DNA of 64,000 nt from Cheilinus undulatus (lineage: Eukaryota; Chordata; Actinopteri; Labriformes; Labridae), in contig NC_054877.1 of assembly GCF_018320785.1 (NCBI RefSeq), positions 38,090,151 through 38,154,150 on the forward strand, written 5' to 3'. Position 1 is the stretch's first letter. The number at the start of each line of letters is the position of its first letter. The notes under the pieces are model-generated. The model did no database searches. It was not told the DNA's origin and saw only the letters and a list, made by a program, of their open reading frames with translations. The position numbers were made by a program, and so were the translations under genes. Below are positions 34,583-47,396 of this stretch, piece after piece.

Positions 34583-36304
34583 AATTCCGACAGGAATTAT
34601 AGCAAGGATGTATTCCTCTCATGTGCTGCAACCTGCCAGTCATTAATTGTTTTTTTACTGCAATAAACTGCACCCATTTTAACATCTGAGATGAGTAGCT
34701 AAAATTATTTTGGCATTCTAGTCATATATTTGTCATTCAGGAGCTGGAGGTGTATGCTGAGCCTAGAACCACTGGCCAGATATATTCTGTATGTTAAAAA
34801 AAAAAAAAAAAAAAAAACATTGGCAATCATTATTATAATATATTATTTGCAAAATCCCCCAGTCTTCTCATATAGATTCTGCACCTGGTATCAATTCAAG
34901 AAATCATGTTAAGAACCTGTGTGCTGCCTGGGGAACAAAGTGGCTTCCAAAGAGTTATGTAACATGTTTAAAGCATGCATGAGCTAAACATGGCTCCTTT
35001 TCTTGTTTTAAATGGTAGGAATGCTTAATAAAGCTAAAGGAAGTGACTCAAATTAACGCAGGATGACATTTTCCTCATCAAATGGAGTCTGTAAAAACTT
35101 TGATACATCGATTTACAGGCTGCACAGCTACATTTAAGAGCAATCAAATTAATTTAGATTAATCTCCATTCACTTTATTTGAAAGGGCGCATTGTTTGAG
35201 ATAATGAAAAATTCAAGTTCTGGTCTGAAACTTTACGTAAAAAAAAAAGTCTAGCTAAAGTTGAGAAATAACTGAACAAGTAATGATTGGGTAATAATGA
35301 CAAAAATTAGCAAGCAGCTGAGTGAATAAAGTAAACTCATGAATGAAATGTTGTTTAAAACCACAAGATTTTACAGGTCATACCCATGCAATACCTCAAA
35401 CAGAGGAGGCCAATCTTGCCTTCATGTATAAATCCCTCCATAACCTCAATGATTTCCTTCTTTTGTACTTTTTTCTCAATCTGTCTAATCATTGCTGTAA
35501 TTGTACTAAATCAAAGGTCCATATATACAGAGACAGAGAGACAAAGGAAATATTTATATGGCAAGCATTAATCTGCCGCACTCCTGCAGTGAATCAGGGT
35601 CATGGCCACATTAACCCTTTAGGGGGCGCTCTCTCTCTCTTTACGCTGTAATTAAAAGCAAAGGCAGCATGCTCATCTGAAAAATGGCCTAATCATGCAG
35701 GACCTGCCCTCAAACTGATGCTGATGACATTTCAGGCCCACATAACGAATTAAAAACTAACAGGATAACTTTAAAATATTCAGCCACACACACTTCAAAG
35801 GAGTCCTTCAGGGCCGCGGGGCAGTGCCCGCTGGGAGGGCGTCTCTTTACTAATTTTAAGATCACAACTCACCAAGTGTCAACTACAAGACCTAGTGTCA
35901 AGCCCAATACTGCAAACCTATTTCTACACTTCAAACAAATCTGCATTCTTAAACTTAGAGGTCACAAATCTTCTCTGTTTTAAAAATAACAACCATGAGG
36001 AGTGACAGAGAGAAGATTAAGGGCACACTCACACTAGGTCATCCATACCATGCCTGGGCCCGTTTGAGCCTGAAGTCCAGTACGTTTGACCAGTAAACCT
36101 GATTATTCAGGACCTGAGAGGGGTTCACAATGATCCTACAAGAGCAGTCTTGATGGATAGGTCAGAGCATGCTAAAGCAATATCAAACAAGAGGAAGGGT
36201 TTGTTCTGAATATCAGTCCAGCATGAGACTGCAGGATGAATACAGAAAATAATTACAGCGTGCAGATATTTAGAACATCTCAGCCTCGTGTGTGAAATTG
36301 CCTT

Positions 36305-36483
36305 AACGGTTCTCAACTGGTGGGTCGGGACCCAAAAGTGAGTCACAAATCAATTTTTAGTGGATTGTTCAATTTCACAAACATTTGGTTGAGATTGGAA
36401 CGTTTAAGATATTTGGTTTGGTACTTGTCATTAGGGGGTGGTGATGATGGGGGGGTCTATAAAGTAGACCAGCTGAGAATCTG
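36305..36483. mobile_element. short non-autonomous element with GGTTCTCAACTGGT ends
   Basis: The left end ggttctcaactggt and right end accagctgagaat are imperfect inverted repeats. The internal gggtcgggacccaaaagtga is typical of a common fish hAT-like repeat. Confidence 0.5.
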
Positions 36484-37779
36484 CATTTAACCATAACTCA
36501 ACAACCAGCATACTAGAGTAAACAGTTTCTTTAAAAAACAACAGATTTTGACTGTTTGCTCCACCAATTCAAGTAGTCCTACAACTGAAAAGAAACCAAC
36601 CTGATCAACACAAACAGTTTTCTTACTTCTCTTTGTTAACCAGCAGCTACTGTACATGGTTTAATGAACTAATATGTACAGAATAATTAATTATGCAGTT
36701 AAATAAAAGGTTTAGGAATCCAAACTGCACCATTAAGGACAGACTCTGTAAGAACATCTGGCTTTGGTGGAGTGATCCCCACTGTTAAAGTCACAGTAAT
36801 GTTGTTCTTTATATTGGCGCTCAATGGAATGCCTCTCGTCCAATCAGAATACTGGGTTGGAATAATGATAAGGCAATAACAAACTAGAGGGAGTGATGCT
36901 TTACTATATATGAGCACTGGTGATATGGAGATGCTTTATACAAGCAGCAAAATTATCAAAAACTTACACTCAACAACAGTGCCTGATTTGTTCAAACAAC
37001 TAGTTCAACAACCAAACGAAAAATAGTTTGTTGCTGAGCTCAAACATCCCATTGCAATCCCATTGCACCACCAGCCAGTTAATTTGTATTACCTGTAGGT
37101 TGACATATTCTAACATTTACATTTTTTATAAAGTCATTTGAATTAGTAGTGTTGCATGATACCGAACTCTTGCCAATATCCTATATGCTTTTATCTACAA
37201 AATCATTTAGCTAATAACAGTATCAATATGTACGTCAATATATAAATCCAAATGAATGTTGTTCAGACTTAAAAACTTGAAAATCGCTATGTTTACTTAT
37301 TCTTGAGTCAATTTTAACCAGAGTAACTGTACCTTTACTTGAGTACATTACTCTTGCACTTGTCCCACCTCTGTTAACTAAATGTGAGAGAATGATTCCA
37401 CATCACATGCCAAAACAGATATTAGACACAGCAAAAACTGGAGTGTTGATATCTCATGGTTAAACATTTCAGAGTTAATTTTAACTCCCAACATGTGATT
37501 TTAGCTCCATTCTGAGTGAAATGATCTCCAGCGCTGGAGTTATTTGACAGTGTTAATCCACCAGAGTCAACTGATCTAAGCTCCGCCCACTACCACTTCA
37601 ACTCTTGGATGATGTGTAGGCTGAGTTCCTCGTCATGCCTGCGGGCATGAAAGTGTTCAGATGTGTTTTATATGCGTTTAGTTGTATATAATGTTGGCTT
37701 TTGTACAGTGATCTCTATTGGGGTTCTATTGCCCATGTTTCTGGTGGATTTTTGTTGTTTTGATGTTAGACACATTTGC

Positions 37780-38325
37780 ATCATGAGAGAAGTTATCCAC
37801 TGAGTTAAGAGTTTCCATCTGTTAATTTAGGTGTTCCTAAATGACGCATGGTGCATTAGCATGCACTGCCTTGCAATGAGGTTGACTCTCTGTTTTGTTC
37901 TTTGCCAGAGGAGGTCCACCTTAACACTGATTGTCAAGAGTTACTACAGCTATGTAATACTGTAGAATATTTAACATTTTCAAAAGTGTAGTTTAACTGT
38001 ATGTTCTGTGGACTGAGTACTCAGAAACTAGCACTGTCAATTTAGCATGTGCATTTTACTTTATTATAGAGGTGTGACTTTAGCTGAACATCCTGGTTGG
38101 AGATCTAGTTTCTTGTCATTGCCAATAGGGAAAGATCAAACTATACAGTACATCTCTTCAGTAGCTACTCAGTACTTAAAGTAAAGCTTAAATTAAATAC
38201 TTTTTACTCTTACTTGAGTAGATTTATAGACCAGTCAAGTTTTTACTTCCACTTAAGTAAATTTTAACCAGAGTTATTGTACTTTTCCTGAGCACAACAG
38301 GATGGTACTTTTTCCACCTCTGGCA
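37780..38325. repeat. second copy of the 22690-23466 dispersed repeat
   Basis: Collinear with the middle and right end of the 22690 repeat: gttatccactgagtta, atgaggttgactctc, gaacatcctggttggag, ctttttccacctctgg. A further end fragment is at about 37310-37376. Non-coding, in the 5' intron of col6a2. Confidence 0.6.
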
Positions 38326-39304
38326 TTTAAGTTGCAAATTGTGTTTTATATATATATTTTTTAATCTCCATCATACCCAAAATGAACTGCTAAGTTTTTT
38401 TTTTTTTTTCAAAAATCAGGCCAATAATATCGCATATCCCTAAGAGTTGCTGTAGTTTTCTGATTCCGAAGTATCTGATCGAGTCCTCTGCTGTAATCTG
38501 AATGAACTTTATAAAGGACACCTGTCAGAGGCGGAGTGATACATATTGTGATCATTCTCAGTGTTGTTGTTGCTACTCTTGTCCAATCAGATTCATCAAA
38601 ACTAACTGCTATGAAAGCTAGCTAGCTAGGGCCTAGAATTAGCCTGTTTGAGAAAGCAAGAGGCAACTTTAAAGAAGAAAACGTTTGTTTTGATAAAATT
38701 TAGTCCTACCAGTGGAGCACTTTGCCTTTCATTTCTTCCTTTTAAAGATTTTCACAACAGAGGAAATAAGTCATGCTCAAGAGTCAACTCACACCCGCAT
38801 GTTGCTGTTAAATGTAGATACGATAAACGGTAGATACAGACTGTTCAGTTTGGACTAAGAACAGCCAACATGCACAGTAAGCAGCAGACTTTGAGTCTCT
38901 GCTGTGGCTCCCTCCAGCGGACAGACAGCTGTGAGCAGCGGAGGACTCGCTCCTGCAGATGTTCCCACTCCTCTCCTCCTGACCAGAACACAGGAGTGAG
39001 CGACTCTTCTCTAATTTTCATCAATGCACAGGTTGATCTCTGATGCAAATTATATGCCGATAGAAGCTTGTAAAATCTGTGCTCTGAGGCCTTTGTTGGG
39101 AGAATTTCTGGGTATATTTGAAGCAGCTGCGTGTTAAAAAGTTTTGTTTGAGAGTGGGGAAAGTCCTCATAGCAGTGTTTTCTGTAGTTAAGAGTAAATT
39201 CAAGACATGCCAAGAGGAAAAAGTAGAAACAGAGAAGCTGAGAGAGACAGACATGAGATGAAAAGACACATTGGCATATTGTTGTGCGTAAAAGTTCTTC
39301 TTAC

Positions 39305-39600
39305 CCCGAACTCTTTCCAACAACTTCTGAACTTGGTGAGCAGCTGGTCCCCTTTGGGTTATCTCCTCATCTCAGCAGGAAGAAAAGCCAAGAAAGAAAA
39401 GGAGTCAAAAGGGAAGGAAAACGAGGAAGAAACCCCTGGATGTGCGTTGACTTTCCGCAGAAGAGCCGTCCGCTCGCTCTCCTGTCCCGGTCCAGCTCCA
39501 GCGACGAGCTCTGATCCCTCCTCCTGCACGCGCGGGACGCACCCCAGTGCGCACCACTGTCCGCTTGGAGGCGCCATAGCTCCGCACCCTAAACCCGTGT
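39305..39600 (-). promoter_or_regulatory. col6a2: probable non-coding first exon and promoter-proximal GC-rich region of col6a2
   Basis: The interval 39435-39610 is the most CpG-rich in the window (cgcgcgggacgc, gtgcgtgcgcgtg on the plus strand). On the minus strand it runs into a strong donor, GGGGTAAGAAG, with the exon ending at 39305. The coding exon of col6a2 begins at an acceptor (32284), so an upstream non-coding exon is required, as in the human gene. No TATA box was identified; the upper boundary is arbitrary. Supported by position and composition only. The plus-strand open frame here (39207-39635) is an antisense shadow. Confidence 0.4.
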
Positions 39601-39928
39601 GTGCGTGCGCGTGTACCTGTGGCCCTATACTGTAGCTAACTAGCAATAATGCCATGCAGCAGTAAAAGAGGATGCCAAAGCGCAGCTGGAGTTTTGAATA
39701 AATCCCCCCTTGAAGATGCAGTTAACTCCACGCACAGATTGTAATGTGCGTTTATTTATCAGGAGATATGACTTTTTTACAAATGTGACCCTCAGAGGAA
39801 CACATGGAGTCACCCTGGGGACACAAAGCTTTCATGTCCCTCACATAGGGCTTTCAGGAGGTTTCACAGTTAATCCTATACATGTGGTGAGAAAGAATGA
39901 AATAGAACAGGATAAAGAGCAGACTGAA

Positions 39929-39995
39929 CCCCCCCCACCCCCACCCCCCACCCCACAAACACACACACACACATATACACCCACACACATACACA
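39929..39995. repeat. C-rich and (CA)n microsatellite
   Basis: Runs of C interrupted by A (39929-39954) pass into cacacacacac and related text to about 39995. Confidence 0.7.
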
Positions 39996-41739
39996 GACAA
40001 AAATGGCTCTGGACTGTGAATGCCTGTCTGGTTGCAATTAGTAGTCAGAGTGAGAGGAGTTTATACTCGCTGTAAACACTGACAGACTGTCCATGAGTCT
40101 GCAGCACCATGTTTATAACCATGTAGGTGCTACAGCTGCCCCATTTGCCTATTTGTATGTGCTTGAGTGTTTGTGCACATGGTGGGAGGTCTCCACTTTA
40201 AGAGGATTTTCCCCATCCTGAAAACACCTGCATTTACATCCACACTGCAAGACTGTAAAGCATATCTCCTTTCATTTTCAGGCTTCAGCAACAGAGAGTA
40301 CATTTTTCTTCTCTGATGTGGCCTGAGGAGCTGCCAGGACAGTAAACAGTGACACTGCCACTAATGTGATATCCATGCTGAAACTCAGGAGGAACAAGCT
40401 TTAACACAAGTCAGCATCTCTTACATGAGTTGTTTGGAGCAGGAGATGAGCCTACTATAGAGTGCTGATGATAACCAGAGGTGGAAATCTTTCTTTAATC
40501 AAAGGAATGGAGGCCATAGGGATCTCGCCAGTTGTCCTGTGCCGTGCTGAACCCCGCTTGTCCCCTCTCCCAAGTCACACACTAGCCTGCTCTCACATTG
40601 GATGCAGTGTTCATTTCCACAATCTACAATATGACTATAATGTGCCTTTTTCCACAAGGAAGACGAGACTAAGACTAGCTAATATGGATCTTTGATGATA
40701 CAAATTCTGACAAAAAGTAAATTCAATTTTGTCAAAGAGACTTAATGAGACAGAAATGTTAGTGCTTGACTGTTGGATGTTCAAAATCTACAATATTTCT
40801 CCACTGTGTGTAAAAGGTATGTCAATAGGCAGCATGTTTTAATCAATGAAAGCATTAATAGAGCAGAATAAAATGTTGTCACTAAAAGTCAAGACAGAAA
40901 TGTAAGGACTTCTTTTAAAATACTAAAACTGGACTGAAATGTTTTGAGGTTTTGTTGATTAAAACTAAACCAAGGAGATATGACTATTTTACAAACCAGG
41001 GGTGTTTTTGTGTCTGAAAGTCCTGACCAAGGTTCATGTTTTTGTCACATTGTATATATTTGATACAGTTGGTTTTGGTTCAAACTGTAATTATTGCAAA
41101 CAGACTAATAGTCTTTACATGACAAACCTATGTGATATCGTCATCAGCTACATGGCTTGCTTGTCTCTATAGTTTACAGTGATTGGTTAGTTGGCCAGCA
41201 GATGTCTGACATCAACATGATGAATAATGCGCGTAGCAGAAAGAAAAAGAATGCAATAGTGATTTCTACCATCATAATTGTTGATTTTCTGTCACCAACA
41301 GCGCCAACTCAAAGAGCAGTACATAAGGCTGGCCCGAGTTCTCCATGCAAGCTTCCTCATGAGATGACAACTTTATCGCTGTAGACAAGAAGGGAGAGAC
41401 CGTGGAATCCTGCAAGCCATAGCGATGCTGACTCAAGAGAGAAAGTGAGTGGTGGTACTGGTGGAAGCACTACTTCATATACTCCTCACACGGTTTCTTT
41501 GTTTTCAGGTGTCAATGCTCTCTTCCTGTCATAACATTTCTCTCTTATTCTCTCAGGAAACGGTTGGAAAGTTACAGTATTTTTATCTGTTTTTTTTACA
41601 GTTGGCCCCTAATAGAATAGGCAGACCAAAAATCAACACGATATTTGGTCTTCTCTTTCCCCCATGCGCTTCTGCTGCTCATTTGTTTTTTTATGTTGGA
41701 TTTCCTTTTTCTGGCTCTCATGCCATGATTTCCTGTCAT

Positions 41740-42212
41740 TCATACAGAGGTCTAATCTTGCAAAGCAGATGGAGATGCCAGTTTCCTAGTTTTTCACTGG
41801 CGAATCCATCTTGCAAAGCTCCCGTCTGAACCGTTTGGGCCCAGTTAGAAAATGACAGGACCAATCAGCGACGAGGGGCAGTACGTTCAGGCGCGGCAGA
41901 GTCATGACGTAAACAAGCAGCAACAAGTGGCTGGTGCAATTATGGCGGAAGAGATTAGCGTGGATACTGCTAAAGCACCAGTTTTATCAGAACTTGAGAA
42001 CATTTCTTAGTTAAAAGAAGAACAAAGAACAGCAGTGAGTTGTTTTCTTTTCAAAAATGACAAAAGTCGAGTACTTACATGTCTATAGTCGCCGTGTTTC
42101 TTGTTATTCCTCGGTAGCTGTGCACGCGCAGCTCGACAGTGGCTACGTCACGTTTTTTGTTGCTCTGATTGGCCCGTAGAGATGTGACAGACAGAACGTT
42201 CATCCTATCACA
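41740..42212 (+). repeat. dispersed repeat with remnant of a helicase-like reading frame, copy 1
   Basis: An ATG at 41943 opens MAEEISVDTAKAPVLSELENIS, cut by a stop, then LKEEQRTA and a donor-like gtgagt. The KEEQRT motif recurs in the copies near 46.7 and 55.9 kb. The 13-mer cttgcaaagctcc (inverted ggagctttgcaag) is shared with both. From memory, full copies of such fish repeats encode a RecQ-like helicase start with LLPTGFGKS; only the stub is visible here. Confidence 0.4.
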
Positions 42213-42334
42213 CTCCAAGTTTTTTCAAAGCCTCTACCTTTTCCCAACCGTTTCCTATTGAAGCTTTCCCAGATGGATGTGCAAAACAAATCTTTCTGGC
42301 ATGTCAGGTTAACAGAGGTCTGAACCTTTCAAAA

Positions 42335-42528
42335 TAACGTTTTTTCACACTGGGAATAAACCAGACTGTTGTTCAGTTTGGTCTGGACTGAAACCATTTC
42401 TTTTGGTCAGACCAAGGTCTGACTGTTTAGTCTAGTCCATGGTCCAGGTGAGGTTTCATACCTTTCATTTTGGCTCAGATCAAACTCAAAAGTCTGGACC
42501 AAATGATGTAAGTGTGAAAGCATCCTAA
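42335..42528. mobile_element. MITE-like element with TTTCACACT ends
   Basis: Inverted ends tttcacact and agtgtgaaa enclose about 190 bp containing several ggtctggac/ggtccag motifs typical of a fish DNA-transposon relic. No ORF. Confidence 0.4.
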
Positions 42529-43235
42529 AACAACTAAACGAATGGGTGTTAGTTGTACCGAAAGCATATAACAATTGCTGCCACCAGTGTGGCTTGGATG
42601 TAGCAATAGTATAGTGGCAGTTTAATCAGAACCAGACTAAAATGTGACTAAAACTAAAAGGCATTTTAACCTAAAGACTGAGACTGAATTCAAAATAGCT
42701 GCCAAACATAACAATGATTGGGTGTTTTTATGTTGCGTTATAGCACTTAAGTTTACAATGATATGACATGCACACAGTCTCAGAGTCGGTACGGTGGAGA
42801 AATACACAGACACCATGACTGTAACTCCACTGGCTTTGTGACTTATTTTGAGTTGTTTGGTTAGATATGGCTCTCTAACGCTCCCCCATTTTTTAAACAG
42901 CTGTCCAGTTGTAGAGCAAATTTTCAATGTAGTGTCTGTTATGTGGCTGTGAGTACAAATTTTGTCCTTTAGTTATTATTGAATGTTCTATGGGTGGTAT
43001 TCACACATTACAAATCACTGTGTTAAAAGACAGACAAAAGTTTAGCCATGTGTGCAAACATAGTTAGAGCTGATGACATGAAGTTTTGCGTCAATGACGT
43101 TAAATAGCTGTGCTTCAGTAAGGATTGGTTTGTGCCTTTGGATGCTCAAAAGTTGGCCATTGTTTTTACTTCAACCAGCATAGCTTGGTTTGGATCAGTG
43201 TGGCTGAAAGTCAAAATGGAAAAGCTCCATTGTTC

Positions 43236-43372
43236 TTGATGTGGGCTGCCGAGGTTTGATCCCATGTGGCTCCTTTCCTATACATCATTCCCCACTATCC
43301 TTCCCATATGACTATATCCACTGATTTGTCTTTAAAATAAATAGACAAAAAGCTCCCAAATAAATCTAAAGC
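43236..43372 (+). mobile_element. 3' half of a tRNA-like SINE
   Basis: The segment gaggtttgatccc resembles a Pol III B box and is followed by a pyrimidine-rich stretch and taaaataaat tail typical of fish SINEs. The A box is missing, so the copy is 5'-truncated. Confidence 0.4.
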
Positions 43373-43912
43373 TGTTTAAAGGCATGCTGTGGACTTTTCA
43401 TACTGGAAATCCTGCAGGAAGACACTTTACTTCTCTGGAAAACCCCAACACAGACTGCATCCTAACTACCAGTGTGACTCAACTGGGTTTCATGGCATTC
43501 AACTTATTATCTAGGGAAAACAATTCAGCTTTTTCCATTATAGTGAGTTAATTTAATTTTTTTTCTCCGGATCTTAAAATATTTAATGATTCTCACGAGG
43601 AAAACCAGAGCTGTATTCTCAAGAAAACAAAAATGTGTTGAGAACTCAGGGAAACAACCAGAAGTTAGATGTTTGACCAAGAAAGTGGATCACAGTAAAA
43701 TATATGGATTTGCCTCCTTATAGCTTCCACACAAAGGAGCATTTGGTGTTGCATTTCATCACTTGTAGTTGTAGAAACATGTTAAGTTTTTGTCCTTATG
43801 TTTTTTAACTGAACTCCACCTGGAGTTTGTGAGCTGTGATGAGTTTGGAGGCTGTTGGAGGTGGGACAAGCATCATTTCTTGCCAAGATGACCAAGTGAA
43901 GATGAGAAAGAA

Positions 43913-43950
43913 AAGGAGGAGGAGGAGGAGGAGGAGGAGGAGGAAGAGGG
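43913..43950 (+). repeat. (GGA)n microsatellite
   Basis: About twelve gga/agg units in a row within a purine-rich stretch. It causes a poly-arginine shadow frame on the plus strand. Confidence 0.85.
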
Positions 43951-45659
43951 CAGCTGCTGACCAGAGTTATTACTCTGTGCAGCTCTCCTCTCTGTCTTGG
44001 CTGTGGATGAGTTTTTCCTTAAAAAGAGAAGGAGAGAAGAGTGGAGCATTGTGTGTGCATGTGATGGAGAGATGTGGAGGTGGGGGAAGATGGAGTTGTG
44101 GGGGGGTTCTGGTCTCTCTTAAAAGTGTGACTCATAGAATAGGAATGACCTCCCTCCCCAGTAAGAGTAAACCAGTCTCTGCTCTCTCTTCCTCTTTCTC
44201 TCTCCCCCCTCTCTCTCGCTTTTATTTTTTTTATTTCTTTCACATGGACTAAAAGAGCGTTTCAGTCTGAGGGGATTTCTGCGTAATCAGTTCCAGAATC
44301 ATAAACAGCTCATGTCTCCCACTGCAACTTTTCTCTCCATGTTTCACAGAAAACGACGACTCAGTCGCCTCACATGCAAACCTGCACAATGACAGGGTGG
44401 AGATCTATCATGTGCATGAAAATGTTAGAACACAAATTCCCAAACTCAAACAGCACATGCATGCTGATGCAGCCCACTGCCTGCACAGATAAGTAGGAAT
44501 ATTTACAGCTTGCTCCTAATCTGACTGTTTTTCTGTGAGTTTACGAGCCTGGTACTATTCTCCAGATGTTTCCCCGTGCAGGTCCTGGATGGGAGATGCT
44601 ATTTTTAAAAAGACACAAACAGGATATTAGAGTTAACTTATGATAAGCTAACATTTACTCCACTTTTCCCTTGCTTCATTTTAAAATCTTTCCCCCTCCT
44701 TCCCTCCAGATGTGCTCTCTGTTCAGACAAGGCAGCTGGGAGTCGTTACTTCACTGCATCACACACACAGAGCATGCACGCTCAGGGTCAAGTCCATGTG
44801 CAAAACTTATGTCACTCTACCAGAGAATTTCAGTGGAAAAAGGTTGAGCTGAGGTCTGAGAGTGAGATGGTGGAGCGAGGTCCAATCGGCTTTAGAAAAC
44901 AGGAGGAAAGAGGAAATTGGCTTGAGGAAAAACTTCAGAGGAGCCAAGACAAATTTCAGAGGAGCCATCACCAAATGCACACACTGCCACATGCACACAA
45001 ACCCCACAGATGCGTGCATGCTGTAAACCATGCACAGGAATATGCATCACCAAACAAGTGGGCACACCCATGCATGAGCAAACAAACAAACACTGATGCT
45101 GATACACGAATGGGCGTGGACTCTGTGGTATGTAATAGCTGATAAGTGCAGTTCAGGCTCCAGATTTTCAAAAATTAGTGCAAACCAGGAAGAGATGTAT
45201 CAGACATCCCAGACGTCTGACAGTGCACATACGTGCACGATCACAAACACGCACATTCACAAGAATGTGTGGACAGAAGATCAAACAGTGGCTCCAAATG
45301 AGGTTGGAAAGAAACTCAAACTGCAACAGTTCCTCTGAATTTCAGCTGAAGTCCGAGTTTGAACTTTTGATTTAAAACACGTTTCTGTCATTAAATCATA
45401 GACAGGAAGACTATTCAATGTTCTGGTTCTGTGACGGGAATGCTGTCTACACAAGCAGTTTTCGAGAACACAACAGGAATATATTTGCAGGGATGTAGCC
45501 TTGTTTCCAAAGAAGACGCTCTTATTGCACTTGCCCTTCAGCTAACTGGTCAAAGGTCAGCTCTACTGGAGCTGGTACCGTAGAAATGTGTTACCTAAGG
45601 GCAGCTTTGCATGTAGATGCTTGTTAACAGAGTTGTTACAGCTTTGGACGTGTATTTAG

Positions 45660-46920
45660 GCCACTTAAGGTCATACTACCAACCTAACTTGACACATCAG
45701 ATAGACTGATTCAGTACATCCATTGCATGGGATGTATTTCACATCCATCAGGGCAAAAGCCCATAAATGATGTCTGGGAAGGGCAGAGCGTTTCTTTTTT
45801 TGTTTGTTTGTTTTTTTTTAAGTCTTGGTGCATGATTGGACCAAGTTCTGTCCGTCACAGTCATTTCAGGCCAATTACAGCAACAAAATGTATGATATAG
45901 AAGGCGTGTGCTGCCAACCTGACACGCCTGATAGATGGTTTCATATACCAGTGCACAGGATATATTTCAAATTCATCCAGGAAGCCTCCCATACAAAGTG
46001 TTTGGAAAGGTCAGGACTTTAAAAAAAAGTCTCAGAAGTTAATTGGACCAACATTCTGTCACATTCATCACGAGCCCATCAGAGTGACAAGACAAAGAGG
46101 TAGTAGGCCGTAGGTCATCACTACGGTAAGTAACACAAGCTCAGCAGCAAGGCGCTGTCCTAGTTTGTCAATGGTGGAGCTTGTTCAAAAATATTCACAT
46201 AGTGGCCAGTAGGAAGAAGTGTAAAAACATCTTCCCCTCCAGGAAAAGCTTTCATTGTTGTTCTTTGCTCCTCTTTCAATAAAGAAATGCTGTTGAAGCA
46301 TAGCTTCGACGGTGGCAGTCATTAATGGTTTGCAATAAAACTAAACCCCACCTGTGATAATTGCAAACTCTTCCCGAAGCAGGTCAGGAGAGCCATGAAA
46401 AGTTCTCAGAGCAATTCTTTGGATTTTTTTTGGTCGTGTTTTGATAAAGAAATAAGGTCGTGTTCTGATAAAACTGTTGCAGTACTATAGTTACATCTTG
46501 CTTACCGTCAAACTGGGGGCAGCCGTTGCTATTGACTTCCAGCACCACTAAACTCCACCTGTAGATGCACCCCTAATCCTCAAATGCTGACTAGTCCGGT
46601 CTGTTCTCAGACCTGGTCCATTTGTTTCAGACTGGAGCTTTGCAAGGTAGATTTGCCTGATGGCAAACATGGCATTGGCCAATCCAACTGTTTTTCTTAT
46701 GTATTTTCTTTATTACAACAAGAGCAAAGAACCACACAGAAAGTTTTTCTTGGCAGAGAAGTTGCTTTTGCACTTCCCCCAACTGGATTTGTCACAAGTT
46801 TTATGCACCATCAGACTCCACCATTGGAAAACTGCAACAGCGCAACTTACTGCTGAGCTCAGGCTGCTGTCCATGCTTATTGCCTCATTTGACTTCTTGC
46901 TCTGATTGGCCTGCAATGAA
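45660..46920. repeat. helicase-like dispersed repeat, copy 2, with a diverged ~0.2-kb tandem duplication
   Basis: Two units, about 45679-45860 and 45913-46080, share the order acctgacac/acttgacac, catccattgcatgggatgtat/cagtgcacaggatatat, and attggaccaa...tctgtc.cac. Further on, ttgttctttgctcctctttc (46259) matches 55872. On the plus strand, QEQRTTQKVFLGRE and ALPPTGF (about 46703-46795) look like an N-terminal helicase segment with a degraded Walker A region. No continuous ORF. Confidence 0.4.
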
Positions 46921-47396
46921 TTGGACGGTTAGAATGTTCAGTTCCCAGATTAATTTGCACACTCAGACTCTTACCCGCTGTTGTCCCTAGTGGTAGGATG
47001 AGTTTCCCAAATACAGCTGGCTCCCACTGTCCCGCGCTCTACTTCTTAATGCTTTATGCCCAGCTCTTTGAGAATAAACCCAGCACTTGGTAGTTTGGTG
47101 CCAAATGTGTCGATGATGACAATATTTATGATAATGATGATAGGAGGTGTCATGTTGATGACTTTTTTTGTTTGCTTCTGCTTCTATTCATGTTCATTGC
47201 CTCTGGCGCTGTATGACAGCACCTGAGTCAGACTGGACTTGAAGCCCTTTATGGCACTTACTAATGTTGTTTCCTACTGATGTTGTCTCCTCCTGTCTAG
47301 ATCTTTGCTTGTGTTGCACTTACTTTCAGATGTACGCCTCTAGGCAAAAACATCTGCTAAATTACATTATAACATCCACCTGATTTCAGACATTTA

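Noticed and set aside
39207..39635. 142-codon open frame on the plus strand
   Set aside because: Lies antisense to the probable col6a2 first exon in GC-rich DNA, with a Lys/Glu-rich then Pro/Ser/Cys-rich composition and no recognisable domain or splice partner.
43836..44252. 138-codon plus-strand frame
   Set aside because: Its arginine run comes from the (GGA)n microsatellite and there is no conserved sequence around it.
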